This document shows, piece by piece, positions 1-11,213 of a stretch of 64,000 bases of DNA (positions within the stretch are counted from its first letter, which is position 1; each line of letters starts with the position of its first letter). The stretch comes from Chlorops oryzae (lineage: Eukaryota; Arthropoda; Insecta; Diptera; Chloropidae): contig CM035809.1 of the NCBI GenBank assembly GCA_020466095.1, forward strand, positions 7,481,723 to 7,545,722. The letters run 5' to 3'. The position numbers and the translations under genes are program-made. The notes beneath the pieces were generated by a model that did no database searches, was not told where the DNA came from, and saw nothing but the letters and a program-made list of their open reading frames with translations.

Positions 1-172
1 TCACAAGTGAGAAAAGTTTACCATAAAAAGTTCATTGTAGAGAAAGAACCTGATCAGTAAAGTTAAGTTAAGTTTTGTTATGTCAAGACTAGTCTTTGAA
101 TTGATATACTTGAAGCCTTTAATGAAACTTTAATCGAAAATGAGGCTTTGTTATCGATAGTAAAGAATATTA

Positions 173-668
173 AGTTTAGTTAAGTTAAGTTAGCTTAAGT
201 TATTTTAAGTTAAGTTCAGTTAAGTTAAGTTAGTTAAAGTTAAGTTAAGTTAAGTTAAGTTAAGTTAAGTTAAGTTAAGTTAAGTTAAGTTAAGTTAAGT
301 TAAAGTTAAGTTAAGTTAAGTTAAGTTAAGTTAAGTTAAGTTAAGTTATAGTTAATTAAGTTAAGTTAATTAAGTTAAGTTATTAGTTAAGTTAAGTTAA
401 GTTAAGTTAATTAAGTTAAGTTAAGTTAAGTTAAGTTAAGTTAAGTAAGTTAAGTTAAGTTAAGTTAAGTTAAGTTAAGTTAAGTTAAGTTAATTAAGTT
501 AAGTTAAGTTAAGTTAAGTTAAGTTAAGTTAAGTTAAGTTAAGTTAAGTTAAGTTAAGTTAAGTTAAGTTAAGTTAAGTTAAGTTAAGTTAAGTTAAGTT
601 AATTTCAGTTAAGTTAATTTCAGTTAAGTTAAGCTCAGTCAAGTTAAGTTAAGTTCAGTAAAGTTATA
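173..668. repeat. (TTAAG)n pentanucleotide satellite
   Basis: About 0.5 kb of tandem TTAAG/AAGTT units. The middle (about 240-600) is almost pure, with occasional one-base insertions or losses (for example near 303, 348, 385 and 446) that shift the register. Both edges decay into single-base variants such as TTCAG, TTAGC and TTTAAG. This gradient suggests slippage growth from the centre with mutation accumulating at the edges. It is not the insect telomere repeat TTAGG. Confidence 0.95.
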
Positions 669-1682
669 TCAATTTACAAATTTCTCAAGGTTAAAAGTTT
701 TATGCTCGATATCGAATTTCTTTCTTTCTCGTGTAATATGTGAAAATCTGCAGGAGCCCGATGGAAATAATTTTGCTCCAAATATTTTTGAAGGGTAACT
801 TAAGAAAAAAGTTTCCAACTTAAGAGCTTGTCGAAAATCTATTTCACTTCTTCTTGTTTTCCCCCTTCATGGCTAATGACTAACTTTGAAAGGAGTCCAT
901 TTTTAATTACGTCAGCAAAATCAAACGAAAGCATGTGGTGGCAGATTTCCTGCTTCAGACCCTTGGCTCTGTGCGCTCTTTCGACAAGCTGCATTCTGTG
1001 TGGCTGCAAATTAGTTCAGCTCATTAGTTCCATAACATAAAAAATATTCTTTTCATTAAAATAAAAAAAATAAAAACAAGGAAAAGAAGCAATGCGATTT
1101 TAGGGTTACTCAATTGCGAAACTCACTCACTGGCAGTGGAAAAAGAAAAGAAAAATGGACGCCATGAGAAAAAATCTTAAAGTCATTTATATTAAAAATG
1201 TTCCGTGATTTTTTTTTTTTTAATTCAAAAGGGGATTTATAATGTGTTCATACATCCCTGGAGTGATTGCTTCAGTATTCAGGCCTTCGGAATAATTCAA
1301 ACGAATTATTTCTTTGTAATTCCTTTTGTACTCTAACAAGAAATTAAGAAGAAGACAATCTATTCTTTCAAAGAGAGCTATTTCCGACTGCTGCGAAAGC
1401 ATGGAATATCCATAAGGAGGATGAAAAAATTCCTGCCCCTATCATGTACTGAATTGGGGACATAAGATACATCTTTTACCCATAGTTATTTTTCCTCTGA
1501 TATTTAGGTTTTGCTTAAATATTTTGAGGGAATGTTTGCTATTTTCTTTGACAATTTATAGATACCTTTATTGTGGCATGGCTATAAGTATTCTTTACAT
1601 TCAGGTCAATCAATTTCACCCTTAAATCTGTTCAATTATTTCTTTGCGTCTATGAAATCGCTAGCTTTCTTCTACAAGCTAT
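669..1682. other. no gene recognised
   Basis: AT-rich unique DNA. Short open frames here start at non-ATG codons or have no recognisable composition. A T-run lies near 1209-1221. I see no splice-bounded coding segment, RNA gene or transposon end. Confidence 0.5.
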
Positions 1683-1689
1683 GTATATA

Positions 1690-2300
1690 GTATATAGGTT
1701 CGGAGAACCCTGCATCTTCGACTCAGCCTCTACGACGGAGTAGAACCTGTCTACTCTCCTTAACTTCGTGAGGAGGACTGGCATGTTTCGGTAATCATGC
1801 GCCCTCAAACCCAACATAATCGACAACCTAGTTTAAGAATTACGGAATCGTTGGTTCTATGTCTGGTCTTATTGACCGTCCAGTTCTACCTAAACTTACC
1901 AATGTATATTGATTCTCTAGATCAAAATGATAGGTCCTATATTGAACGCTAGCCTCGGTGTCTTTTATTCCCCTTACATGCTTTCAAGTTGTAGTAAGTC
2001 TAGTAAGACAACTAGAAGACCTACTCATAGTGTAATAAAAAATATTGATTTCTGTTGTCCAAAGCGGCCTTACAACCCGGTTCAGACTGAATAGTTTCTC
2101 CTCCACTATGATTACACTCTTTACTAGCCTGATGAAGCCTGAAAAGTGGAATCGACTCTAATCAATGCGATAAGAAATCATCTGCTGTCAGATTTTATAA
2201 AAACTTCCCACTCGCAGCTGAGTAATCATGAAGTTGAAATAAAGTATTAATAAAAATTATTCAGGCATCTGGAAGGACAAGTCCCACAACTACTACGTAT
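1690..2300 (+). mobile_element. possible solo LTR or LTR-like remnant
   Basis: A GC-richer, non-coding block between AT-rich flanks. It has a TATA-like TTTATAAAA near 2194, then overlapping AATAAA signals at about 2241 and 2253, then a short tail ending near TACTACG. TATA followed closely by AATAAA is the order seen in gypsy-group LTRs, and short GTATA-like sequence lies on both sides. No second LTR, primer-binding site or internal domain is present, so it could equally be an unrelated old repeat. Confidence 0.25.
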
Positions 2301-3655
2301 ACATATGTACATATTTTATTACAAAATTTCCTTAGCATTGACTTGAATTTTTAAGCCGACATGTGCCTCGTTAGAAAAAACGAAAAAAGAAAATATTTGT
2401 TAAGGTCCAAAAATACGTAACATTCAGAATGTGGCCGTTAGCCTAATTATGAATTCCGAAGTGTAAACTAAATTCTGAAAAGTTTGATAACGAGAATTTC
2501 AATTCAACTTCGAGAGCAGAATACAAATTATGCTGATTGTATGCAAATCGCTAGAGTCAATGGAAGGGAAACTTTTCAAGTTTTCAATTCGGCGAGTGTA
2601 AAACATTAAAAAAAAAAAAAAAAATTTCAAAAAAGGAAAATTATAATAATAAAAAGGTTGGCGGTTTGGATGAAAATATTTTCGAAAAACTTGCAGGGTT
2701 ACGAGGGTGCAAAGAACAACCCCCACAGAGTGCGATGTACACGTGAGAGCCTGCAATAATCACTTTTTGATAATAAATTCCAATTAAGAATTTTGCACTC
2801 GGATATGGGACAGCATGAAATGGAAATAAATTTGAACAGAAAAAGATTTTTGCTTTATTTTTCTTCTTCTTTTTTTTCGTTTTGTGAGAGAAATATGACA
2901 ATCACAAAGTGTGAAATTACTGAGGAAAAGTTAAAACAAATTCAATGCCCGAACGTTAACAAAAGATAAAGAGAAGTGAAAAGAAAGAAATGCGGGTCGA
3001 CAGTCAGTGCGACGTTCAATGGAATCGTCTGTCCTCTGAAAGGGAGTATTTTCGGAAAGGAAAAAAGGAAAGGAAATTTATTATCACACCGTCGTACGAT
3101 GATTTTCAATAGCACAGAGAATAGATAGCGACAAAAGAAAGAAAACAAAAACAAATTGACTTAGCTTAAGGACGAAATAATAAATGGGATAAGTCAAGCA
3201 AGTGCCGGAATCTTGATATACGGGGGGATTAATGAAAGAGTGAAAAATTGATACGAAAGATACTCAACGATGCATAAAAATGTGACTGTGACTTATTTTA
3301 ACTTAACATTACATTACTTAACTTATAGTTATTGCATACCTCTTAGCAATAGGCAAGTAAAAATTTTATTTCAACGCTACTTAGCATAATAATTTTTTAG
3401 AGCAATTAAAACTTAAATAAATTTATCGGTCATTTTAAAATCCTCATAAGGCAATTGAATACAATTGTTCAGGAATCAATTAAAAACTGCTTCATGTTTA
3501 AACCAATGAGACTTGAAGGATTTTTTTTGTCCTTAATTCAGTATTAAGGTGGAAGGAATATTTAAGATTATTTGTTCTTTTCCCAAAATACGCAACTACT
3601 TTTAAGAAACCATTTTCGGCAAAAAATATATATATATATATTGGAAAAAATTTGA
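2301..3655. other. no gene recognised; AT-rich
   Basis: Unique AT-rich sequence with homopolymers (A-run near 2608-2623) and a short (TA)n near 3629-3641. Open frames here are lysine- or phenylalanine-rich products of poly(A)/poly(T) and give no family signal. Confidence 0.5.
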
Positions 3656-3663
3656 CTTTATAC

Positions 3664-4271
3664 TAGAGATGCCGCGGATATCCGGTTACTATCCGGTATC
3701 CGGCATATCCGGCATAAAATTAACTATTCGGCCGGATGCCGGATACTAACTCATTATCCGGCCGGATACCGGATATTAAAAAATTTCACAGTTTTTCATA
3801 TAAATCTCCTTGAAGGAAGCCCTTTATGAAATAATTAAGTAGAACAAAACGATTTGTAATGATGACGACTTTTATGTGTTTATGTATTTCAAAAAATCAA
3901 AAAAAAAAACGTACAAAATCCTTAGATACTGGAGCGAAACAAGTGAGAATGACGGAGATGCAATAACTTCGGCTTGTGTCATTTATTTCTTTCCAGTCTT
4001 GAATGAAAACTTGAACGTGTGGCTGCCATGTCAAGTCGAAATTCATTTGAAAAATAATAATTCAGTATTTGAGTGTGTGAATGAAAAGGAATGCATAAAT
4101 TTCGAGTTTTTTATTCAGATTTGGATTCTAGAGCATGCCTGAATAAAGCTACTTTTGAATTTGGGAAAAAATTCAACTATCCGGTTGCCGGATATCCGGC
4201 TATCCGGCCTCGCAGCTTGCCGGATATCCGGTATCCGGTATCCGGCAAAATCACTATCCGCGGCATCTCTA
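3664..4271. mobile_element. non-autonomous hAT element, 608 bp, with 8-bp TSD
   Basis: The two ends are inverted repeats beginning TAGAGATGCCGCGGATA, and the element is flanked by the exact direct repeat CTTTATAC (3656-3663 and 4272-4279). An 8-bp duplication with a TAGAGATG-type end is the hAT signature. Inside the ends, variants of CCGGATATCCGGC are repeated on both sides, probably as subterminal transposase-binding repeats. The centre holds an open frame of 88 codons (3876-4142) that I cannot match to any transposase. The exact TSD suggests a fairly recent insertion. Confidence 0.85.
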
Positions 4272-4510
4272 CTTTATACATATAATGTGGCAATATGGAA
4301 TAGTAGCTTAAGTCGACATAAGCGAGAAATTTGTAAATGACTTTGAAGCTACATATGTATTGTTTATAATTTTTACAATGCATTGAACTGTAAACTTTTA
4401 CTCTGAGGTGCGATTCAAAAATCGTCAGTCGCGTTTGAACTAGTGCAGAAGTAGAGGCAACAGGGCCAATTCAGTAAATTTGCTATACTACGTTGATAGA
4501 TGGGGGACCG

Positions 4511-4590
4511 GGCCGCGCTGTCGTAGCTCACAGCGTAGCGCGTGCACCCCGCGATCCGAAGGACCCAGGTTCAAATCCCGGGCCAAGCGA
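4511..4590 (+). other. tRNA-like module (A and B box)
   Basis: A polymerase III promoter-like pair: A-box-like TAGCTCACAGCG near 4524-4535 and an excellent B box GGTTCAAATCC at 4568-4578. The T stem pairs 4 of 5, but the anticodon arm is not canonical, so it is unlikely to give a functional tRNA. It lies inside the 4288-5218 TIR element, facing the minus-strand module at 4741-4810. Confidence 0.5.
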
Positions 4591-4740
4591 ACGCCGATTT
4601 TTCTTTTAAATTATTAGTAAAAATTGGAATCCTAAGAGGAATAAAAAGCAAGTATATAAAATGAAAGGTTTCGAATTGGCAGCAAATGTTGAACGAATTT
4701 ATGAATTTTTTCGAAACATGCCATTCTTCCACAATTCTTC

Positions 4741-4810
4741 GCCTGCGACAGGACTCGAACTCGAGCCCTTCAGATTCCTAAGTGAATACGCTTTCACTAC
4801 GCCACGGACC
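4741..4810 (-). other. tRNA-like module (A and B box)
   Basis: On the minus strand a TGGCGTAGTGAAAGC A-box-like segment (complement of about 4790-4804) precedes a good B box AGTTCGAGTCC (complement of 4751-4761). Spacing fits a tRNA head, but the arms pair poorly. It converges on the module at 4511-4590 inside the same transposon, so it reads as a captured tRNA or SINE head rather than a working tRNA gene. Confidence 0.5.
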
Positions 4811-5324
4811 TATCTGACTCACGCACAGCAAATATATTAGATTAATGTGTGGGCAAAATTTAACTGTTGATTATGCCACTAGCTAGGCACTACTGTCCGT
4901 GTCTCTCTACTCGCGTACTAGTTCTTTTTCCTACACTCGAGAACTACTCGCTAGGGCCCAATTGACCCCACTCTTCTTACAGGGATTTTCAAATTGTATC
5001 ATGATTTTGTAAGAAGTTATTTGATTTTTCTTTTTAGCTTATGTACATGAATTTTGAAAACTTTTACTTTGGACAAAATCTTATGTGCACTTAAGTTTGG
5101 TCACATATGCTGAATTTTCAATTTAAGTGTGAGCAAATATGAATAAAGCGCTTAAGTAGAAAAATACGAATATCTCTAAAAAAGAATTTTTGACTTAAGC
5201 TATTATTCCATATTGCCATAGATATAATAAGTAGTATTATATTTTTATATTATTATAAACATACTTATTTATTATTATCCAGTCAAACTTCCGTATATTC
5301 GACTGTATTTGCATGTTTATCATC

Positions 5325-5398
5325 GGCGCCGTGGCTTAGTTGGTTAAAGCGCCTGTCTAGTAAACAGGAGATCGTGAGTTCGAATCTCGCCGGGGCCT
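5325..5398 (+). tRNA. tRNA-Thr (AGT anticodon)
   Basis: A 74-nt cloverleaf. The acceptor strand begins GGCGCCG. The D arm contains TGGCTTAGTTGGTTAAAGC (A box). The anticodon stem CCTGT/ACAGG closes the loop CTAGTAA, giving anticodon AGT for threonine (inosine-modified in eukaryotes). The T arm has stem GTGAG/CTCGC around TTCGAAT (B box), and the discriminator is T. CCA is not encoded, as expected for a eukaryote. A T-run about 40 bp downstream (from 5439) can terminate polymerase III. The acceptor has a G-G mismatch at 4:69. The minus-strand copy at 52556-52629 is identical, including this mismatch. Confidence 0.95.
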
Positions 5399-5799
5399 TC
5401 GTGGTAGGAGCGAATATCGAAAGTGACTTCGTCGCAATTTTTTTTTTTTAATTTTTTCAAAATGAATTTAATTTAAAATAAATTTTGGTCATTATCAAAT
5501 AACCCATTTGCTGCAATCATTGTTTGTTTTAAAACCTTTATATTTTTTGAGACAACTTAAGTAGATAATGTAGAATATTAGGTCATTTAATATGGTGTAC
5601 TGTGTTAAGTCAGTTAAGTATAGGTCGTATTATCTTATTTTTGTTATGTTAGGCTTCTTATGATACGTTATGTTTGTCATGATAAGTAAGTTTTATTATG
5701 AATAATTGTTTTATGATAGGTTATGCTATGTTTTGTTATAAGTACTTATGTTATTTTATGTTATGTTCTGTTCTGCTATGTTATTTAATGTTATGTTAT
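5399..5799 (+). repeat. tRNA-flanking arm of an inverted duplication
   Basis: This stretch aligns with the minus-strand reading of 52555 back to about 52320. Shared landmarks in order are CTTCGTG, GCGAAT.TCGAAAG, TTCGT.(G/A)CAATTTTTTTT, ATTATCAAA, GCTG.AATCATTGTT, TTTATA, a TTAGG/TTAGGCC segment, and ATTAAGTCA/GTTAAGTCA near AATATGGTGT. Identity is clearly lower than in the tRNA body. It has no coding signal and grades into the TTATG array. Confidence 0.7.
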
Positions 5800-6290
5800 G
5801 CTATTTCATGCTATGTTATGTTATGTTAAGTTATTTCATGTAATGTTATGTTATGATCTGTTATGTTCCGTTCTGTTATGTTATGTTATGTTATGTTATG
5901 TTATGTTATGTTATGTTATTTCATGTTATGTTATTATGTTATGTTATGTTATGTTATGTTATGTTATGTTATGTTATGTTATGTTATGTTATGTTATGTT
6001 ATGTTATGTTATGTTATGTTATGTTATGTTATGTTATGTTATGTTATGTTATGTATGTTATGTTATGTTATGTTATGTTATGTTATGTTATGTTATGTTA
6101 TGTAAATTTATTTTATGTTATGTTCTGTTATATTATGTTATGTTATTTTATGTTATGTTATGTTTTTTAATGTTATGTCATGTTATTTTACGTTATGTTA
6201 TGTTATCTTATGTCACGTTATGTTATGTTAAGTTATGTTACATTAAGTTATTCTGTTATGCTATGCTATGTTTTGTTACGTTATGTCATT
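5800..6290 (+). repeat. (TTATG)n pentanucleotide satellite
   Basis: Nearly pure TTATG from about 5876 to 6102, with degenerate shoulders from about 5640 and out to 6290. The unit has no stop codon in any plus frame, so three overlapping frames encoding MLCYV-type repeats appear open; these are artefacts. It is the same family, in the opposite orientation, as the (CATAA)n array at 51066-52290. Confidence 0.95.
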
Positions 6291-6295
6291 ATTAA

Positions 6296-9119
6296 CTCAT
6301 CATTGAAACAAAATACATACGTGCATAAATATTTCCAAAATATTCATTTAATTCAAAAAAAGAATTTTAGATCCTTTAAGATTCTTAAGTACAGAAGGGA
6401 GCATAAAAAACATTTCAACATTAATCCATGTTCTGAAACACAATGTTAAAAAAAAAACTTTAAACTAGGACACGCGTGTCCTTGTCACATAGCTAAGGAG
6501 CGCAATAAAACAAAGAACAAAAGAACGCGCCGGCAACGTCAACTTGGGTAAAATATATCACAAGCAACAGCCTCGAAAAGGGCACGAACGACAGAAGCAA
6601 GGAAGGAAGCGACAACAACAATACACAACAACAGCAACCATCAACAGCAACAAATGGGAAGGACGTTGAGGACGACTTTGAAATTACGAAATCGAAATAA
6701 AGTAGAAATCCCTGTTTATGGATTATGATGAGAATGCAAACTGCTGTCAGAGGATTACTTGCTCAACTTGAAGTAATCTAATAATTTGGATGAGCATGAA
6801 AGTCGTCTCGTTTCGTCTTGTCTCGTCTCGTCTGGTCTCGGCGTTTCGATGTGCTCGCTCTTTACGTTTTGGGTTTTATGTTCCCGAATATAGATTGTGC
6901 GTTTGTCCTATGCGAGTAAATCGTTGGCAATCACGGATATGCCAAGGAACAGATGATGCGAGCGCGTCGTGAATGTGTCGACATTTGGCGTTTTTCGGCC
7001 TTTTCTTGATTATGCTGATTAGGCTTTTTGTCTTAAATCTTGGCAACTGTCTATACCTATGATAAGAAACAGTGAGAGTGTGAGCGAGAGAGGATAATGG
7101 GAAGCAGGGGAGAGGCACGCGTTCGTGTTCATGCAAGGAAGCGGAAGTACGAAAGCACGCATTGCGGTCGCTGCGATAGAACGGTAACTGCTCACACACA
7201 CACAGTCACACTTGCTCACACTCTGTTGCGCCCTTAAGGGGTCTACTTACGTATAGTGGCTGGTGTTTTGAGCTCGTTCAATGAGCGTAATTCCGTTGCT
7301 AATGATTTTTGGCATTATAAGGAGTAGCACGGGCCGCGTGAACACCCCCCTATATCGGCAAACTCAATTTTCATTCCCCTTTTCGTCGAGCACCCTCGCG
7401 TAATTTCCTTCGCCATTCACCCGTCCATTCAGCCGTACATCCATTCAGCTCGCCAGCCAGCCAGCCAGCCAGCCATCCATTCAAGCGTTCGTTCTGGCAG
7501 CAGGAGTTTCCCTTTTTATGTTCTGCATTTTGAAGGGGGGAAGAACTTTTTTTTCCCTTCGTTTGATTGAGAAAAATTAATGAATCGTTCATAGTATAAT
7601 TTTTGGAAAATTATGTTGGCGGGCATGTCAGGAAGAGATTGTGTGTGCTCGGAATAAAAACGTTGACGTCTATTGAGCGTTGTTGCAGATATTAGGATGT
7701 GAGAAGACAGCGGGGATGGGAGACAATTTGATTGCATTATGGAATGACAATTTAAGGTGTAAATTCATTTAGGGGGAAGAAATATGGAGAAGCAGTTTTT
7801 CAGTGGATTTTTTTTTTTGCTTTTTTTGGCATCAGAGTTTTGACAATTGCAAAATGGGTGGAAAAAAATTAAATAAAAATTTAAAAATACTGAAACTAAT
7901 AACAAGAAAGTTTTGACGCTTAGAGAATACCGAAAAAATTAATTTAAAAAATTCATAGCGCTTCCAGTGTGTCTGAGAAATGAGTGCAACCCACAAACAC
8001 TCCAACCACTATAAACGACTTTTCATCTACCATCTACCCTTCTCTTTAGCCCACTTTCTTTAGCAGAGAAATGATTTTAAGAATTTTTAGAAATTTTCCT
8101 ACTTTTATAAAAATTAATTCTTAAAGCAAACATGCACATTCATTCTCCCCCTCTGCCTTGTGACCGCCTTTGTAGGCACCTTTTTCATAGAACTGCACAC
8201 AATGCACGCTTGAAGTATGCAAGGAATTTTTCACAAAGCAACGATCAGATATAATTATTTCAAAAGAAATAAAATAAAAAAGATAAACAAAAAAACTCTC
8301 GGAATTTCCATGTGCAATTTTTGCATTGTTCGAAGTGCTTCGTTTCTGTTCCCGAAAGCATTGTGTACAATTCCAAGGTTACTCACTCGTATTCTCATTT
8401 CGCAACGCTGCATCGTTTTTCCTTTTTTGCGAGGCATTATTGCCAAATTTGCTATGGTTTACTTCAGAATGTCGCAGTGTAACGAATTTTTCGTCTGCAA
8501 TATTTTTAAATTAATGAGTGAAGTTTTTTTTTTTCTTTTTTTTCTTCTTTCTTTTGTTTGTGGGAAAACTATTCTGAATGGGTGCATTGAACTGTCACAT
8601 GGGACATTTGAGTGTTTGATGATTGGGAAATTAAAGCGAGAAATTAAATGAAGCGATGACAGTGAAATAAGAAATAAAATGACGAGAGATATAAGGAACT
8701 TAGGCAGCTTGAGTTGGATGTATGTATATGAGTAGTTCTTTTATAAATGTTTTTCTTCCAAAAATACCCCAAACCAGCGGCGAAAATGGTTCTTAGAAGC
8801 GATGGACCGCAGCAATATCGTAGGCTACCTCATATACAATCAGTATGCTTTTGTTCGAGCGTGGCCGCTTTGAAGAGTGAACGCCAACCACCACCACACA
8901 AAGTATACGGGGTTGTGTGGTGTTCATCTGGTACGCTGTCTACAATCTCGTATACTTTGTAGTCGCCTACAATCTCATGTACTTTGTAGACCGGGGCTAG
9001 TCATTTGGTCCTCTCATTCGAAAGAAATTCACTTTCGAAGGCTCTGTACCCAAATGCAGTGCACTTTGTAAGCATCGATTCATAGAACTCAAAGTGCACA
9101 TGTATTCATATAAGAGATT
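6296..9119. other. no gene recognised; scattered microsatellites
   Basis: Ordinary non-coding fly-like DNA. Short repeats include a TCTCG-type run (about 6806-6842), ACAC near 7193-7205, a CCAG run at about 7451-7474, and T-runs near 7809 and 8525. Several CAA/CAG-rich patches occur near 6600-6660. Open frames in this span have no family signal and no supporting splice sites. Confidence 0.5.
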
Positions 9120-9249
9120 TCAGGCGGTAGGCACTGTTGGCCGCTGAGAAGTAATGCTGAAGATTAGAGGACTGTCCGCTTTAAGGCTTCTCTTTTCAAA
9201 GTTGAACAGAAGAGAGCAGCATTTCGATAAAGCCGCCCTTCGAGTAGAC

Positions 9250-9466
9250 AGACTTACATAGTTCAATGTCATAAATGTCCCCGAATGTCTCAAAGTAAGG
9301 CCAAAATCGGTAAAATTTAATTTTGACATCTTCTAAAAACAAAAACGTGGTCGAATAAGGTTCCAAAAGAAATTTCCCAGACCTATTTTCTGGTTTAAGA
9401 CTCCACAAAAGAACATAATTGTCTTATAATTTAGGGAAAATTCCCCTAAACTGGCAAAATTGGTCG
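9250..9466. mobile_element. decayed copy of the CACTGTTGCCAG hAT family
   Basis: Aligns in order with the intact element at 27103-27307: CCCCGAATGTCTCAAA, AAGGCCAAAATC, CAAAAACGTGGTC, AAGACTCCAC, ATAATTTAGGG and the right-end AAACTGGCAAAAT. The left end is diverged or lost, and the right end reads CTGGCAAAATTGG instead of CTGGCAACAGTG. It is an old, internally deleted copy. Confidence 0.6.
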
Positions 9467-9520
9467 CGATATGCTTTCGAAATGTCAAAATTTTCATACA
9501 AACTTTTTGTTTTTCAATAA

Positions 9521-9874
9521 CCCGGCTGGAAATTGCCTAGAGAAATCTAGTTACTAGCTAGGGCCTAGCTAGAGCCTAACTAGCGCCTAGCTGCATTTGC
9601 CCAACTAGATAAATCTAGCCTGGAGCTAGGCGCTAGCTAGAACCTCCCCTGTAGGGGCAATGACTAGAATAATCTAGACAGGGTCTAGCTAGTTCTCTCT
9701 AGGTAAAGCTCGGACACCAAATTCTAGCCGGGCGCTAGATAGCAGTTACTAGCCGGGCGCTATCTAGCCGAAGCATTAACAAAATAGGAAGGCGCTAGCT
9801 AGACTTTACTAGCTAAGCCCAAGACATAAACTACCTAGGGCCTAGTTAGCGCCGAGATAGAATTTCCAGCCGGG
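9521..9874. mobile_element. 354-bp palindromic element rich in CTAG
   Basis: The ends are perfect inverted repeats CCCGGCTGGAAATT (left) and AATTTCCAGCCGGG (right). The interior is packed with CTAG-centred palindromes (CTAGCTAG, GCGCCTAGCT and relatives) on both sides, so the whole block can fold back. I find no convincing TSD (flanks AATAA and AAAGA). It is probably a MITE of unassigned superfamily. Confidence 0.6.
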
Positions 9875-11213
9875 AAAGAAACAGTTGCGAACGGGCCTTA
9901 ATAAAACTTCAAAAAAGATACGTACAATAGAAAAACTCCTTTGTAACAGAGCAATATCATTTTACACCAAGGAAAACAGTTCACAGTGTCATATCACATA
10001 AAACAGATTCTCTCAGATGGCATAACCATAGAATTTTTTGCCTACAAAAATCCTCAAACCATTTAAATTCTAAGCTCAGAAGAAAATCCAACAATGAGGA
10101 AAAACACCGACACTTTTCATCCGACCTGAAGCACTACACATTAATTAATCTCAGGCGACTTAACGTATTCAACGGAATATGTGAAACTTCCACAGCCAGG
10201 GGCTCTTGTTTGACATATGTTTAGCTTCCAAATAGGGATTTAGTTCATTTATCATTTAAAGCAGTTTGACAGTTCCTCATCTAGGTTCTATTCTACAGTC
10301 ACAGTCAGTTATTTAATTCTTTGCTTCGAAAGCGTGCATAATTAACCCTTTCCTCTTAAAAGTGGCATAGGAAGCTTTTTTGCTTTGGGGCTATGTAGCT
10401 CACGCATTTTAAAGAACAAAGATAACTTTATCTACATACATTATTTAGACTTTCTTCTTGTAGAAAACCGCAGATGGGGAATTTCATTTTCGAATGCTAT
10501 GAACTGTAAATCCATTTATTTAGGAGATATGGTTATATATTATTTGATAAAGGAAATTAAACTTTAAGTCTTGAGGACTTTGGGGCGGTATTCTGGTCAC
10601 GAATTATGAAAACAACTCGAGTTTTTGTAAGTATATTTTTTTGCAGTTTAAGCTTCCAAAAATAAACTATCCTGAAGGCATTTAAAAAATACGGCAACTA
10701 CCGGAAGGAAAGGTTTGAAGGCGTTTTCCTCAAAACAAATTTTTTCAGGCCAGCTGACATCATATCGGAAGTTGTAATGAACTGGTTTACCTAAACTACT
10801 TTGTAGCTTCTTTCTTGGAAAACCCATGTATCTCAGGGACACATAGATTTCAAGGCTTTTATTGGCAGTTAAGCACTGAAAAACCATGACTTGTGCTCAG
10901 AAAGGCCTTAAAAGTCCGTGACGTTTGAGCCCTTTGGAGCTTTTTAACGTGGAATTGCTCAGTTTCTACAATCGTTCAAAGAATTCAAATATTCTAAAAA
11001 AAAATACTAACCCTTTGTCAACAACAACAAAATTATATATTTGCATATATATAATATATATAACTAGTTTTGAAGCCTTTATAAAACCAAAAACTGCAAA
11101 AAAAAAAAAAAATGGTTCCCGCTTATTCAATATTTCAGGCACTAAAGGGTTAATAATAATAATTAAACATTTACTACGAAACAAAATTGTTCCCACTTAT
11201 TTAATTAATCATC
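9875..11213. other. no gene recognised
   Basis: AT-rich unique sequence. The open frames here, including 79 codons on the minus strand at 10648-10887, have no recognisable motif. A run of A lies at 11099-11112. Confidence 0.5.

Larger units (their letters stand above)
4288..5218. mobile_element. 931-bp TIR element carrying two tRNA-like modules
   Basis: The left end TGGCAATATGGAATA and the following bases through AGCTTAAGTC recur inverted at the right end (about 5190-5218), giving a TIR of about 29 bp with one or two mismatches. ATATAAT occurs just outside each end but at unequal offsets (4280-4286 and 5222-5228), so the TSD and superfamily are unresolved. Two tRNA-like modules in opposite orientation lie inside. 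The element abuts the hAT element to its left and stands about 100 bp upstream of a real tRNA gene. Confidence 0.65.

Noticed and set aside
173..668. Telomere-like array
   Set aside because: The unit is TTAAG, not TTAGG, it is internal, and dipterans lack telomerase-type repeats.
5798..6295. 165-codon plus-strand MLCYV-repeat frame
   Set aside because: Same satellite read through; the flanks decay exactly where the repeat decays.
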